Below are positions 8,069 to 16,308 of a DNA stretch of 27,502 bases, piece after piece; within the stretch, counting starts at the first letter, position 1; every line of letters starts with the position of its first letter. The translations under genes and the position numbers were made by a program. This DNA is from Lachnospiraceae bacterium UBA3732 (GTDB lineage: Bacteria > Bacillota > Clostridia > Lachnospirales > Lachnospiraceae): positions 1 to 27,502 of the forward strand of contig DFHD01000117.1 of the NCBI GenBank assembly GCA_002372545.1. The letters run 5' to 3'. The notes under the pieces are model-generated. The model saw only the letters and a list, made by a program, of their open reading frames with translations. It was not told the origin of the DNA and ran no database searches.

Positions 8069-9556
8069 TCAGATATTCAGGAAATCCTTTACAACCTTTT
8101 CCATCTCATCCTTTTCGCAGACGGTCTTATGCAGAACCTCAGCGCTGCGGATTTCCTCTACTGCCCCGGGTACAGGCACGCCGGAGATTGCCGAAAGCCT
8201 GTCCACCAGCCTAAAGTCATCCGTTTCCGAAAGAGACGGATCAATTGCCTCCATTACACTGCGGGTAAATTTATACGGGCTTGCGGTAGAGGCAATGAGC
8301 GCCGGAGTTTCATCTCCTGTCTCTGCCCTGTACTTATCATAAACCGCCGCAGCCACTGCCGTATGCGGATCGATGATATATCCGTCCTCATCATATACCT
8401 TGCGGATCATTTCCGCAACCTCATGCATATCGGCAAAATTTCCGTAGAAATTATAGAGGCTGCTTTTCATTTCCTCTGTGATCTCATATCTGCCCTTTTC
8501 GGAAAGAGACTGCATCAGTTCCCGGTTCTTCTCCGCGTCGTTGCCGGCAAGACGGTATATGAGACGCTCCAGGTTGCTGGAGATCAGGATATCCATGGAG
8601 GGAGATGTAGTCAGAATAAACTCTCTGTTTCTGTCATATGCCCCCGTGGTAAAGAAATCATAAAGAACCTTATTATCGTTGGAAGCGCAGATGAACTTCG
8701 CTACGGGCAGACCCATGAGGGAAGCGTAATATGCCGCCAGGATATTGCCGAAATTTCCTGTGGGAACCACAACGTTCACCGGTTCTCCGGCCTTTACCGT
8801 GCCGGCCTTCACCAGACGGGTATAGCCATATACATAATAAACCATCTGCGGAACAAGACGGCCGATATTGATGCTGTTTGCCGAGGAGAACCTGAAGCCC
8901 TTTTCCAGAAGCTCCTGCTGCAGCGCCGGATCCGAGAACATCTTCTTTACGCCGGTCTGCGCATCATCAAAATTCCCGCGGATGCCGGCAACAAAGGTAT
9001 TCTTCCCCTTTTCCGTAACCATCTGCTTTTCCTGGATGGGGCTTACACCATCCTTGGGATAGAATACAGCAATCCTTGTACCCGGCACATCGGAAAATCC
9101 GGCCAGAGCGGCCTTTCCGGTATCTCCGGAGGTTGCAGTCAGGATCACGATCTCTTCCTTCATCTCATTCTTTTTCGCTGCCGTAGTCATGAGGTAGGGC
9201 AGGATGGAAAGAGCCATATCCTTAAAAGCAATGGTCTTTCCATGGAACAGCTCCATAAAATAGGCATTATGATGATACTTCACCGGAACGATCTTCTCCG
9301 TATCGAATTTTTCATCATATGCACTCCGGATGCAGTGCCATAACTCTTCATCCGTAAAATCTCCCAGCATGAGCCGCATCACACTGAATGCCACGCCGCA
9401 GTAATCCATATCGCCGAGTTCGGAAAAGCTTTTATCCAGCATCGGGATCTCGTCCGGAACAAAAAGCCCGCCGTTCGCCGCAAGTCCCTTCAGAATAGCC
9501 TGGGAAGCAGTTGCCGTTTCATTCTCATCTCTGGTGCTTCTGTACAAAAAACTCAT
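8069..9556 (-). CDS. thrC: Threonine synthase
   Basis: ThrC converts O-phosphohomoserine to threonine with pyridoxal phosphate. The cofactor lysine is in the conserved IAFKDMAL motif (about residue 112), with the phosphate-binding TATSGDTGKAAL block after it and the later VPTGNFGN motif. At 495 residues it is the longer enterobacterial/fungal-like type of threonine synthase rather than the about 350-residue type. It begins 13 bp after the CvpA-family gene and is probably transcribed from the leuA promoter. A 13-bp palindrome (8045-8057) follows its stop but has no U-run, so the first real terminator is the one in the queD leader. Confidence 0.95.
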   Translation of the reverse strand: MSFLYRSTRDENETATASQAILKGLAANGGLFVPDEIPMLDKSFSELGDMDYCGVAFSVMRLMLGDFTDEELWHCIRSAYDEKFDTEKIVPVKYHHNAYFMELFHGKTIAFKDMALSILPYLMTTAAKKNEMKEEIVILTATSGDTGKAALAGFSDVPGTRIAVFYPKDGVSPIQEKQMVTEKGKNTFVAGIRGNFDDAQTGVKKMFSDPALQQELLEKGFRFSSANSINIGRLVPQMVYYVYGYTRLVKAGTVKAGEPVNVVVPTGNFGNILAAYYASLMGLPVAKFICASNDNKVLYDFFTTGAYDRNREFILTTSPSMDILISSNLERLIYRLAGNDAEKNRELMQSLSEKGRYEITEEMKSSLYNFYGNFADMHEVAEMIRKVYDEDGYIIDPHTAVAAAVYDKYRAETGDETPALIASTASPYKFTRSVMEAIDPSLSETDDFRLVDRLSAISGVPVPGAVEEIRSAEVLHKTVCEKDEMEKVVKDFLNI

Positions 9557-9569
9557 GCTTTCTCTCCTT

Positions 9570-10334
9570 TTATTTCAAGATCAAACGGGCAATGGGATTC
9601 ATCTGATCCAAAAAGCCCATAAATGAAAACTTCTCCGTCATTTCCGCATAAGCCGCAGAACCCGAAAGGGCAAAGGCCGCCATGGCTACCCAGACAAAAA
9701 GAAGTCCCATGGCCACACCGAATACCATACCCAGTCCGTGGTCTACCGCATACACGATCATAAACTTGTTGATCGCCCCATAGAACAGCCGGCAGATCAG
9801 GAAAAGCGCGATCCGGGCCAGAATATACACAATGACAGCTGAAATGAGATTCACCAGCATATTGGTCAGTCTCTTTGCTGTGTAGTCGAAAAAGTTGTTT
9901 ACCCCCAGCTTTTTCCACATTTTATCGGTATTTCCTTTATCCAGCTTGTCCCGGAGAGCCTTCGGCAGCTCCAGTCCCTTCATGATGCTGTTCCGGGTCT
10001 CTTCATCCGCATCTCCGGACATCTGGGACCTCGTCTGTGCGGCGGCTTCATCAGCCGCAGCCGCATCGCTGTAGCCCACGCCCTTCAGATAATCCTTGTT
10101 TTCCGAATACAGAATATCATGCATATTGGAATACACAGTATCGTAGATCTTATCGTCCATTGCTGTCTTGTCTATGATGAGATTCCGCACCGTCGGCATA
10201 AGAAGATACGCCGCTGCCAGCGCGACAATAACGGAAACAAGGCCCAGAAGGCTCCGGAAAAGCCCCCGGCGAAACCCCAGCCATATATTGAAGGCCAGGA
10301 TTGCAAAAAGTGCGATCAAAATAACAAACATCAT
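9570..10334 (-). CDS. CvpA family membrane protein
   Basis: This 254-residue integral membrane protein has CvpA (colicin V production) family architecture. There is a hydrophobic N-terminus with the FRRGLFRSLLGL segment following the first helix (a GxxxG-like family feature), a second helix at about 30-48, an intervening soluble loop rich in Asp/Lys (about 50-135), and two more helices near 145-170 and 185-220. The loop is longer than in short CvpA proteins. The family's exact role is unclear; it has been linked to envelope function and protein or peptide export. The start codon lies 1 bp after the stop of the DUF5711 gene, so the two are probably co-translated. Confidence 0.8.
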   Translation of the reverse strand: MMFVILIALFAILAFNIWLGFRRGLFRSLLGLVSVIVALAAAYLLMPTVRNLIIDKTAMDDKIYDTVYSNMHDILYSENKDYLKGVGYSDAAAADEAAAQTRSQMSGDADEETRNSIMKGLELPKALRDKLDKGNTDKMWKKLGVNNFFDYTAKRLTNMLVNLISAVIVYILARIALFLICRLFYGAINKFMIVYAVDHGLGMVFGVAMGLLFVWVAMAAFALSGSAAYAEMTEKFSFMGFLDQMNPIARLILK

Positions 10335-10335
10335 G

Positions 10336-11562
10336 TTACTTATCCTCTGTTGTGAGTTTAATGGTTTCGGTCCTGTCTTCGAAGGTCACGATATACTGAT
10401 TCCTCTTGGCCGCCGGCACCATGGACCGGATCATGGAGGAAAAGGCGTAAGAGAACTTTGTCCGCCCGGACTTCGTCACGATGAGGCACTGATTACCTCC
10501 CGTAATGATGATCTCACCTTTTGCCGCATGAATACGTTCATATTCAATAGAGAAGGGATACTCAAAGAGCTCCTTCCCGTTCAGGTCATACACCTTCAGC
10601 AGGTTTCCTCCCACATTGGCATCCGGATTCTTCTGCACGAAGCCCACATAAGAGGAGGCATAAAAGATACCGGAAACCTCTCCGTCATAGTTTATCGTTG
10701 CCCGCTCCGTCGGTTTTTCCTTCATGGTATACAGCTTGATCTCCTGGTCGGTAAAGGCCGCCACGCAGCTGTTGGTCAGGAATTCCACCTTGGGGATCAT
10801 TTCGTCATCAAAGGTAAAGCCGCCTACCATACGGTCGGCGTTGGTATTCTGTCCCACCTCGCCGAAATTGTAGGCTGTCAGCTGATTCACGATATTCACG
10901 CCGTCCAGCCGGAAATAGCTGGTAAACAGCTTCTGTCCGTCGTCGGAGATACTCATATCGATGGGATAACCGCTCCGGTCGATGGAGGTCTGCATTTCGT
11001 AGATCTTCTCTCCCGTGCTGCTGTACATATTGATGTAATTCACCTCATCGCTTTCCAGGATCACGGTAAAGGCACCCATGGAAGCCACGTCGATGTCGCA
11101 GATGGCATAGGGCATGGTCACCTTGCCCACCTCACCTGCCGTATTGAAGACACAGACGGTGTTTCCGCCTTTATCTGCGATCACCGCATAATCCCCCTTC
11201 ACCTTGGCGATCGGCACCTTGAGGTCAATACCGGTAGTCCATACCATATCCCCGTTGGCATTGATGTAGCTTACGCCCTCCGGTGTGTATTTCAGCAGAT
11301 TCCCGCCGAATTCGATATATTCCGCAGTTGCTTCATACTGCAGCTCCGTGGACCGGATCACCTTATAGCCGCGGTAGCGCCGCATTTTTCTATATACGTA
11401 GATACCCACGGAAATTGAAACGATGAGCACCAGAAGAAAAAGCACCCAGAATGTTCTCAAATGCTTTCTCTTTCTGCTCCGGGTCTCACCGGTCTCTTCC
11501 TTTTTCAGCCGTGAAACCCGGATCACCTTATCTTCTGTTGGTGTCTTCTTTTTTTTGAACAT
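10336..11562 (-). CDS. DUF5711 family membrane-anchored protein
   Basis: This 408-residue protein of unknown function has a positively charged cytoplasmic N-terminus (residues 1-36) and one transmembrane helix (about 37-56). The large external domain is made of repeating beta-strand units such as GGNLLKYTPEG and GGNTVCVFN. The repeat pattern suggests a beta-propeller-like (PQQ/WD-type) fold, which is inference. It is followed at 1 bp by the CvpA-family gene, suggesting the two act together at the cell envelope. It begins 12 bp after leuA. Nothing in the sequence ties it to amino acid synthesis, so its place between leuA and thrC may only reflect shared transcription. Confidence 0.75.
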   Translation of the reverse strand: MFKKKKTPTEDKVIRVSRLKKEETGETRSRKRKHLRTFWVLFLLVLIVSISVGIYVYRKMRRYRGYKVIRSTELQYEATAEYIEFGGNLLKYTPEGVSYINANGDMVWTTGIDLKVPIAKVKGDYAVIADKGGNTVCVFNTAGEVGKVTMPYAICDIDVASMGAFTVILESDEVNYINMYSSTGEKIYEMQTSIDRSGYPIDMSISDDGQKLFTSYFRLDGVNIVNQLTAYNFGEVGQNTNADRMVGGFTFDDEMIPKVEFLTNSCVAAFTDQEIKLYTMKEKPTERATINYDGEVSGIFYASSYVGFVQKNPDANVGGNLLKVYDLNGKELFEYPFSIEYERIHAAKGEIIITGGNQCLIVTKSGRTKFSYAFSSMIRSMVPAAKRNQYIVTFEDRTETIKLTTEDK

Positions 11563-11574
11563 TTTCTGTTCCTT

Positions 11575-13257
11575 TTATTTCTCGTTCATTTCCTGCAGCG
11601 CCTTGTTTACGGCACTGATCAGCGCATAGGCAGAAGCCACGATGATATCGTCCTGAATACCCGCGCCCCAGAATACCTTGTCTGTTTCATCGATCTTGAT
11701 TCCCACAGAAGCAAAGGCCTGGGAGTTGGAACCGCTCTGAAGAGCGTGCTCCTCATAGGTTACCAGCTGGAAGGAAACGTTAAAGTGGCGCATCACCGCA
11801 TTGCTGATCGCATCCAGACGGCCGTTGCCCTTTCCATGATAAACCTTATGCACGCCGTTTCTCTCGATGGTCAGCTCGCAGGAAATACCATCCTCCTGCT
11901 TAAAATGGCATTCCTTGTAAGCAATGGGCATTTCCACATTCACATAATCCCGCATGAATACCTGGTAAACCTCTTCCGGTTTAAGCTCCTTATGCTGGCT
12001 GTCGGATACGTTCTTGACATCGTAACCCACATCCTCACGCATTTTCTTAGGCAAGATAATACCATATTTTGTTTCAAGAATAAAGCCGATTCCGCCCTTT
12101 CCTGACTGGCTGTTGATGCGGATCACATCTCCGTCATAGGTTCTGCCGATATCCTCGGGATTAAGCGGCAGGTAGGGCACGGTCCACATCTGCTTCGGAT
12201 CCGCCTCCCTGTGCTTCATGCCCTTGGCAATGGCATCCTGGTGGGAACCGGAAAATGCAGCAAATACCAGCTTGCCGCAATATGGCTCTCTGGGGTAGAT
12301 CTCCATGCCGGTAAGACGCTCATAGATTTCCTGCATTCTGGGCATATCGGAGAAATCAAGCTCCGGATCCACGCCGTGGGTAAACATATTGAGTCCCAGC
12401 GTAATGATATCCACATTACCGGTTCTCTCGCCGTTACCGAAGAGGGTTCCCTCGATCCTGTCCGCGCCGGCCAGTATACCCAGCTCGGCGTCTGCCACGC
12501 CGCAGCCTCTGTCGTTATGCGGATGCAGGGAAAGGATCACATTGTCCCTGTATTTCATATTCTTATGGAAATACTCGATCTGGCTGGCATACACATGAGG
12601 CATGGACATTTCCACAGTAGCCGGCAGATTGATGATTGCCTTCCGGTCCGGGGTGGGCTTCCACACATCCAGAACCGCATTGACTACCTCCAGTGCATAC
12701 TCCGGCTCGGTTCCGGTAAAACTCTCCGGAGAATACTCGAAACGGTATTTTGCACCGTCCTCGTCTGCCAGTCTGGCCAGAAGTGCCGCGCCGTCAGTGG
12801 CGATCTGCTTTATCTCTTCCTTTGACATTTTGAAGACCTGCTCGCGCTGGGCCACGCTGGTGGAATTATATACATGCACGATGACGTTAGCCGGATTTGC
12901 TCCGCGCACAGCATCAAAGGTCTTCTTGATGATATGCTCTCTTGCCTGCGTCAGCACCTGGATCGTTACATCCTCGGGAATCAGATCATCCTCGATCAGC
13001 TTACGGCAGAATTCATATTCCGTTTCGCTGGCTGCCGGGAAGCCGATCTCGATCTCCTTAAAGCCGATACGGATCAGTTCCTTATAGAATTCAATCTTTT
13101 CCTCCAGGTTCATGGGAACAACAAGCGCCTGATTGCCGTCCCGAAGGTCTACGCTGCACCAGATGGGCGCCTTGTCGATATATTCCTTATTCACCCAGTC
13201 TGTACACTTTTCCGGCGGCATATAATAGCCTCTTCTGTAACGATCGAAATTCTTCAT
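11575..13257 (-). CDS. leuA: 2-isopropylmalate synthase
   Basis: LeuA condenses acetyl-CoA with 2-oxoisovalerate, the first committed step of leucine synthesis. The 560-residue protein has the HMGL-like catalytic domain with the metal-binding DLRDGNQ motif near residue 37 and the HPHNDRGCGVA motif. A C-terminal LeuA regulatory (leucine-binding) domain with GNGRLDAI follows. It is the long type of enzyme also found in actinobacteria and many clostridia. The start at 13257 is chosen for its ideal AAGGAGG ribosome binding site; an upstream frame would run into the leader. Expression should respond to uncharged tRNA-Leu through the T-box leader. Confidence 0.95.
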   Translation of the reverse strand: MKNFDRYRRGYYMPPEKCTDWVNKEYIDKAPIWCSVDLRDGNQALVVPMNLEEKIEFYKELIRIGFKEIEIGFPAASETEYEFCRKLIEDDLIPEDVTIQVLTQAREHIIKKTFDAVRGANPANVIVHVYNSTSVAQREQVFKMSKEEIKQIATDGAALLARLADEDGAKYRFEYSPESFTGTEPEYALEVVNAVLDVWKPTPDRKAIINLPATVEMSMPHVYASQIEYFHKNMKYRDNVILSLHPHNDRGCGVADAELGILAGADRIEGTLFGNGERTGNVDIITLGLNMFTHGVDPELDFSDMPRMQEIYERLTGMEIYPREPYCGKLVFAAFSGSHQDAIAKGMKHREADPKQMWTVPYLPLNPEDIGRTYDGDVIRINSQSGKGGIGFILETKYGIILPKKMREDVGYDVKNVSDSQHKELKPEEVYQVFMRDYVNVEMPIAYKECHFKQEDGISCELTIERNGVHKVYHGKGNGRLDAISNAVMRHFNVSFQLVTYEEHALQSGSNSQAFASVGIKIDETDKVFWGAGIQDDIIVASAYALISAVNKALQEMNEK

Positions 13258-13385
13258 GTCTCTTTCCTCCTTACTCTGTTGGTAACTGCTCGGACGGATG
13301 GTTCTTTCCACCCTTCATGCCGGGGAGGTGCATACCGGAGACGTTACCCCGGATCATGCGTTGATGCTGCCTCATAACCTCGAAC

Positions 13386-13432
13386 AAAAACACCTGCACC
13401 TCTAATACAACTCCTTGCATAGAGACGCAGGT
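13386..13432 (-). terminator. T-box terminator of leuA
   Basis: A 13-bp stem on the minus strand (ACCTGCGTCTCTA with TAGAGGTGCAGGT, two G-U pairs, 15-base loop) is followed by a G and then five U residues. It lies directly downstream of the T-box sequence and is mutually exclusive with the antiterminator, as usual in T-box leaders. Confidence 0.9.
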
Positions 13433-13436
13433 TAAT

Positions 13437-13696
13437 GCGCGGTACCACTCTATTTCGCATCCTACCAGATGCGCCCTCACGGATACGGCTCTTCAGCGAT
13501 ATCCTCCTGCTGTAACGGGCAGGTTCCCGTCCTAAGCTACTCTCTTTCACGGTCATCATCTGACCATAGCAGATTTCACCCGGCTGCTCCGGGGCCAGTT
13601 CAACCTTCCTATCCTCTGCCTCGCACCAACCGGCAGTTCTCTCCGCGGCATCCGAAAGCCTACTATTCCCCATCCAGGCATTTTCTTCTTCAATTG
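13437..13696 (-). ncRNA. T-box leader, leucine specifier
   Basis: The conserved T-box core is seen on the minus strand at about 13451-13437 (AGAGTGGTACCGCG). TGGT there would pair with a tRNA acceptor end having discriminator A, as tRNA-Leu has. Stem I is recognisable. GGGG/CCCC arms flank a specifier loop with AGTA on the left strand and GAACTGG on the right. The distal arm carries AGAGAA and GGTTGGTGCGAGG, the features that contact the tRNA elbow. The codon in the specifier position is CTG (13598-13596), which reads leucine and matches the downstream leuA. Together with the terminator this is a transcriptional attenuator. Much of the 609-base gap between leuA and ung is accounted for by this RNA and the two divergent promoters. 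Confidence 0.93.
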
Positions 13697-13702
13697 CTTA
13701 CA

Positions 13703-13731
13703 AATCTACCACAAGCCGCCCCCGCTGTCAA
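13703..13731 (-). promoter_or_regulatory. leuA promoter
   Basis: The minus strand has a consensus TTGACA (13731-13726), a 17-bp spacer and TAGATT (13708-13703). Transcription would begin near 13696, giving a leader of about 440 bases before leuA, which fits a T-box. Confidence 0.88.
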
Positions 13732-13751
13732 GGATAAAAACCGTGTGTATA

Positions 13752-13780
13752 TTGCAATTTCGCATTGAAAAAGATATGAT
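13752..13780 (+). promoter_or_regulatory. ung promoter
   Basis: TTGCAA (13752-13757), a 17-bp spacer and TATGAT (13775-13780) are in good sigma-A arrangement. They point toward ung and back-to-back with the leuA promoter. The untranslated leader would be about 80 bases; I see no regulatory structure in it. Confidence 0.75.
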
Positions 13781-13866
13781 GATACCATAGCACTGACGCT
13801 CCGAAAAAAAGCGCAAACGGCATCACAAGCGGTGCCGGATACTATACAGACATACAGGAGGACATC

Positions 13867-14541
13867 ATGGCACCCATTACCAACACCTGGAATAAAGTTC
13901 TTGCTGCTGAATACAAAAAGCCTTATTACCGGGAGCTCTTTCAATTCGTGGGACAGGAATACGCCAGCCATACAATCTTTCCCCCGAAGGAGGAAATCTT
14001 TACCGCCTTTCATATGACACCGCCGGAGAAGGTCCGGGTGGTGATCATCGGACAGGATCCTTATCACGAGCCGGGACAGGCGCATGGCCTTTCCTTCTCC
14101 GTAAAGCCCGGTGTGCAGATCCCGCCCTCCCTTATGAATATCTATAAAGAGCTGCAAACGGATCTCGGCTGTTTTATCCCCAACAATGGTTATCTCACCA
14201 AATGGGCGGAGCAGGGTGTTCTTCTTCTGAATAATGTGCTGACCGTCCGGGCACATCAGGCCGGCTCCCACCACGGTCACGGCTGGGAGGAATTCACTGA
14301 CGCCGCCATCCGTGCCGTTAATGCGGAGGAACGGCCCATCGTCTTTCTGCTTTGGGGAAGCCATGCGCAGCAAAAGAAAAAGATGCTGACGAATCCGCAG
14401 CATCTGATCCTGGAAGCGCCGCATCCGAGTCCCCTCTCGGCTTACCGGGGGTTCTTCGGATGCAGGCACTTCAGTAAAACGAATGATTTTCTGGTCCGCC
14501 ATGGTCTTTCGCCCATTGATTGGCAGATCCCTAATCTGTAA
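13867..14541 (+). CDS. ung: Uracil-DNA glycosylase, family 1
   Basis: Ung removes uracil from DNA to begin base excision repair. The 224-residue protein carries the water-activating motif GQDPYH with Asp64 in the position known from E. coli. It also has the LLLNNVLTV strand and the DNA-intercalation loop HPSPLSAYRGFFG with His186. An AGGAGG ribosome binding site precedes the ATG. It is transcribed alone, converging with putP; the two stop codons are 9 bp apart and no separate terminator fits between them. Confidence 0.97.
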   Translation: MAPITNTWNKVLAAEYKKPYYRELFQFVGQEYASHTIFPPKEEIFTAFHMTPPEKVRVVIIGQDPYHEPGQAHGLSFSVKPGVQIPPSLMNIYKELQTDLGCFIPNNGYLTKWAEQGVLLLNNVLTVRAHQAGSHHGHGWEEFTDAAIRAVNAEERPIVFLLWGSHAQQKKKMLTNPQHLILEAPHPSPLSAYRGFFGCRHFSKTNDFLVRHGLSPIDWQIPNL

Positions 14542-14550
14542 TATCGGCTC

Positions 14551-16119
14551 TTACATAGCCCTTACTTCTTCGAATTCCTTCTGGATCTCCTCTTCCGGAG
14601 CGGGGGTCAGAAGACTGACTACCACAATAAAGATCAGGGAGACAAGGAAGGCAGGCGCAAGCTCATAAAGATCCCATGCACCGCCAAGGGGACGTACGGC
14701 AAACTTCCATACGAATACCATGATCCCGCCGGTAAGCATTCCGGCAATGGCACCGAATTTGTTTGTCCTCTTCCAGAAGAGCGACATGATGGTCACCGGT
14801 CCGAATACTGCGCCGAAGCCGGCCCATGCAAAGGACACGATGGTAAATACGGAGCTGTTGGGATCCCACGCCAGGATGATGCCCAGAACTGCAACACAGA
14901 TCAGTGTCAGTCTGGCTGCCAGCATAGCCGCCTTCTCGCTGAGTCTTACGTGGAACACATCCTGGATGATATTCTCGGATACGGCGGAGGATGCCGCGAT
15001 CAGCTGGGAATCCGCAGTAGACATTGTGGACGCCAGAATACCCGCAATGATGAGACCTGCCACCATAGCCAGGAAAATATTGGGCTGGCTGAGCTTATTG
15101 GCGATCTCCACGATCAGGCTCTCTGCGTTGGCGGACGTATCCAGATTTTCCGGATCGATCAGGTTTGTCAGAGAACCTACTCTTGTCATAGCCCTTCCGA
15201 CGATACCCAGGAATACGGCAACCGCCAGAGAGATCACTACCCACACAGATGCCACACGGCGGGAAAGTCTGAGCTTTTTCGGATTCTCGATGGCCATGAA
15301 CCGGAGCAAAATGTGAGGCATACCGAAGTATCCCAGTCCCCAGCAGAACATGGTGATCTTATTGAAAATCCCATATGCGCCGGAGCTCCCGTTTGATGCT
15401 ACATCTGCAGAATCATTGACGTGGGTCGCACTGAGGTTCAGGAAGCCCTTCAGATTCTTTGTATTCTCAAATACAGCATCCAGACCGCCTGCATGGTGAA
15501 TACCATAGCAGAGCACCAGGATCAGGGCACAGCTCATGACGATAGACTGGATAAAGTCTGTCTTGGAAGCCGCCAGGAAACCGCCGGTCGAGGTATAACC
15601 GATGATGATAATGGCCGAAACGATCATTGCCAGCTGATAATTCACGCCGAACAGGGATTTAAACAGGGTTCCGCAGGCTGCAAAGCCGGAAGCGGTATAC
15701 GGTACAAAAAAGACGATAATGGCAATCGCTCCGATCAGCACCAGCAGATTGCTGTTATCCCGGAAACGGTTCTTATAGTAATCCGGCAGGGTAATAGCCT
15801 TAACCTTCTCCGTATAGTTCCGGAGACGCCTCGCCGTAAAGAGCCAGTTAAGATAGGTTCCCACCGCAAGACCGATACAGGTCCAGCCTGCATCTGCGAT
15901 ACCGAAATAGTATGCCAGACCCGGCACGCCCATCAGGAGGTAGGAGCTCATATCCGATGCTTCTGCACTCATGGCTGTAACAAAGGGTCCAAGCTTCCGT
16001 CCGCCCAAGTAGAAATCACCGACGTCGTTGTTGCTCCTGGATGCGGTAAATCCAACGATCAGCATACCCACAAGGTATACGCCGATTGAGATCAGAATAC
16101 CGATTTGTGATGTTGTCAT
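14551..16119 (-). CDS. putP: Sodium/proline symporter
   Basis: This is a member of the sodium:solute symporter (SSS) family that imports proline with Na+. The 522-residue protein has about 13 hydrophobic segments and the PutP-like N-terminal signature: DFYLGGRKLGP, then SAEASDMSSYLLMG in the second helix, and the DAGWTCIGL and STADSQLIAASS blocks. Those segments supply the Na+ and substrate sites in characterised PutP. Length and motifs match the PutP subfamily, making proline the likeliest substrate. A GAAAGGA ribosome binding site precedes it. The 189-bp upstream gap (16120-16308) shows no convincing promoter. No proline dehydrogenase gene is nearby. Confidence 0.92.
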   Translation of the reverse strand: MTTSQIGILISIGVYLVGMLIVGFTASRSNNDVGDFYLGGRKLGPFVTAMSAEASDMSSYLLMGVPGLAYYFGIADAGWTCIGLAVGTYLNWLFTARRLRNYTEKVKAITLPDYYKNRFRDNSNLLVLIGAIAIIVFFVPYTASGFAACGTLFKSLFGVNYQLAMIVSAIIIIGYTSTGGFLAASKTDFIQSIVMSCALILVLCYGIHHAGGLDAVFENTKNLKGFLNLSATHVNDSADVASNGSSGAYGIFNKITMFCWGLGYFGMPHILLRFMAIENPKKLRLSRRVASVWVVISLAVAVFLGIVGRAMTRVGSLTNLIDPENLDTSANAESLIVEIANKLSQPNIFLAMVAGLIIAGILASTMSTADSQLIAASSAVSENIIQDVFHVRLSEKAAMLAARLTLICVAVLGIILAWDPNSSVFTIVSFAWAGFGAVFGPVTIMSLFWKRTNKFGAIAGMLTGGIMVFVWKFAVRPLGGAWDLYELAPAFLVSLIFIVVVSLLTPAPEEEIQKEFEEVRAM

Positions 16120-16308
16120 GATCCTTTTTCCTTTCTCTCTTTCTCTGTTTCAGATACTCCGTAACCGTTCAGCAGGCGTTTCAAAAATGTTCCTTTTTAT
16201 CATGCATATATCCCGCGCACCAAACAGCTGCGATGCTTCAACAAAACAGAACTACTTTAGCACAAAAAGGAAGTGATGTCAAAAAGGAGCTCCGGCCGTC
16301 GCTTCAGA

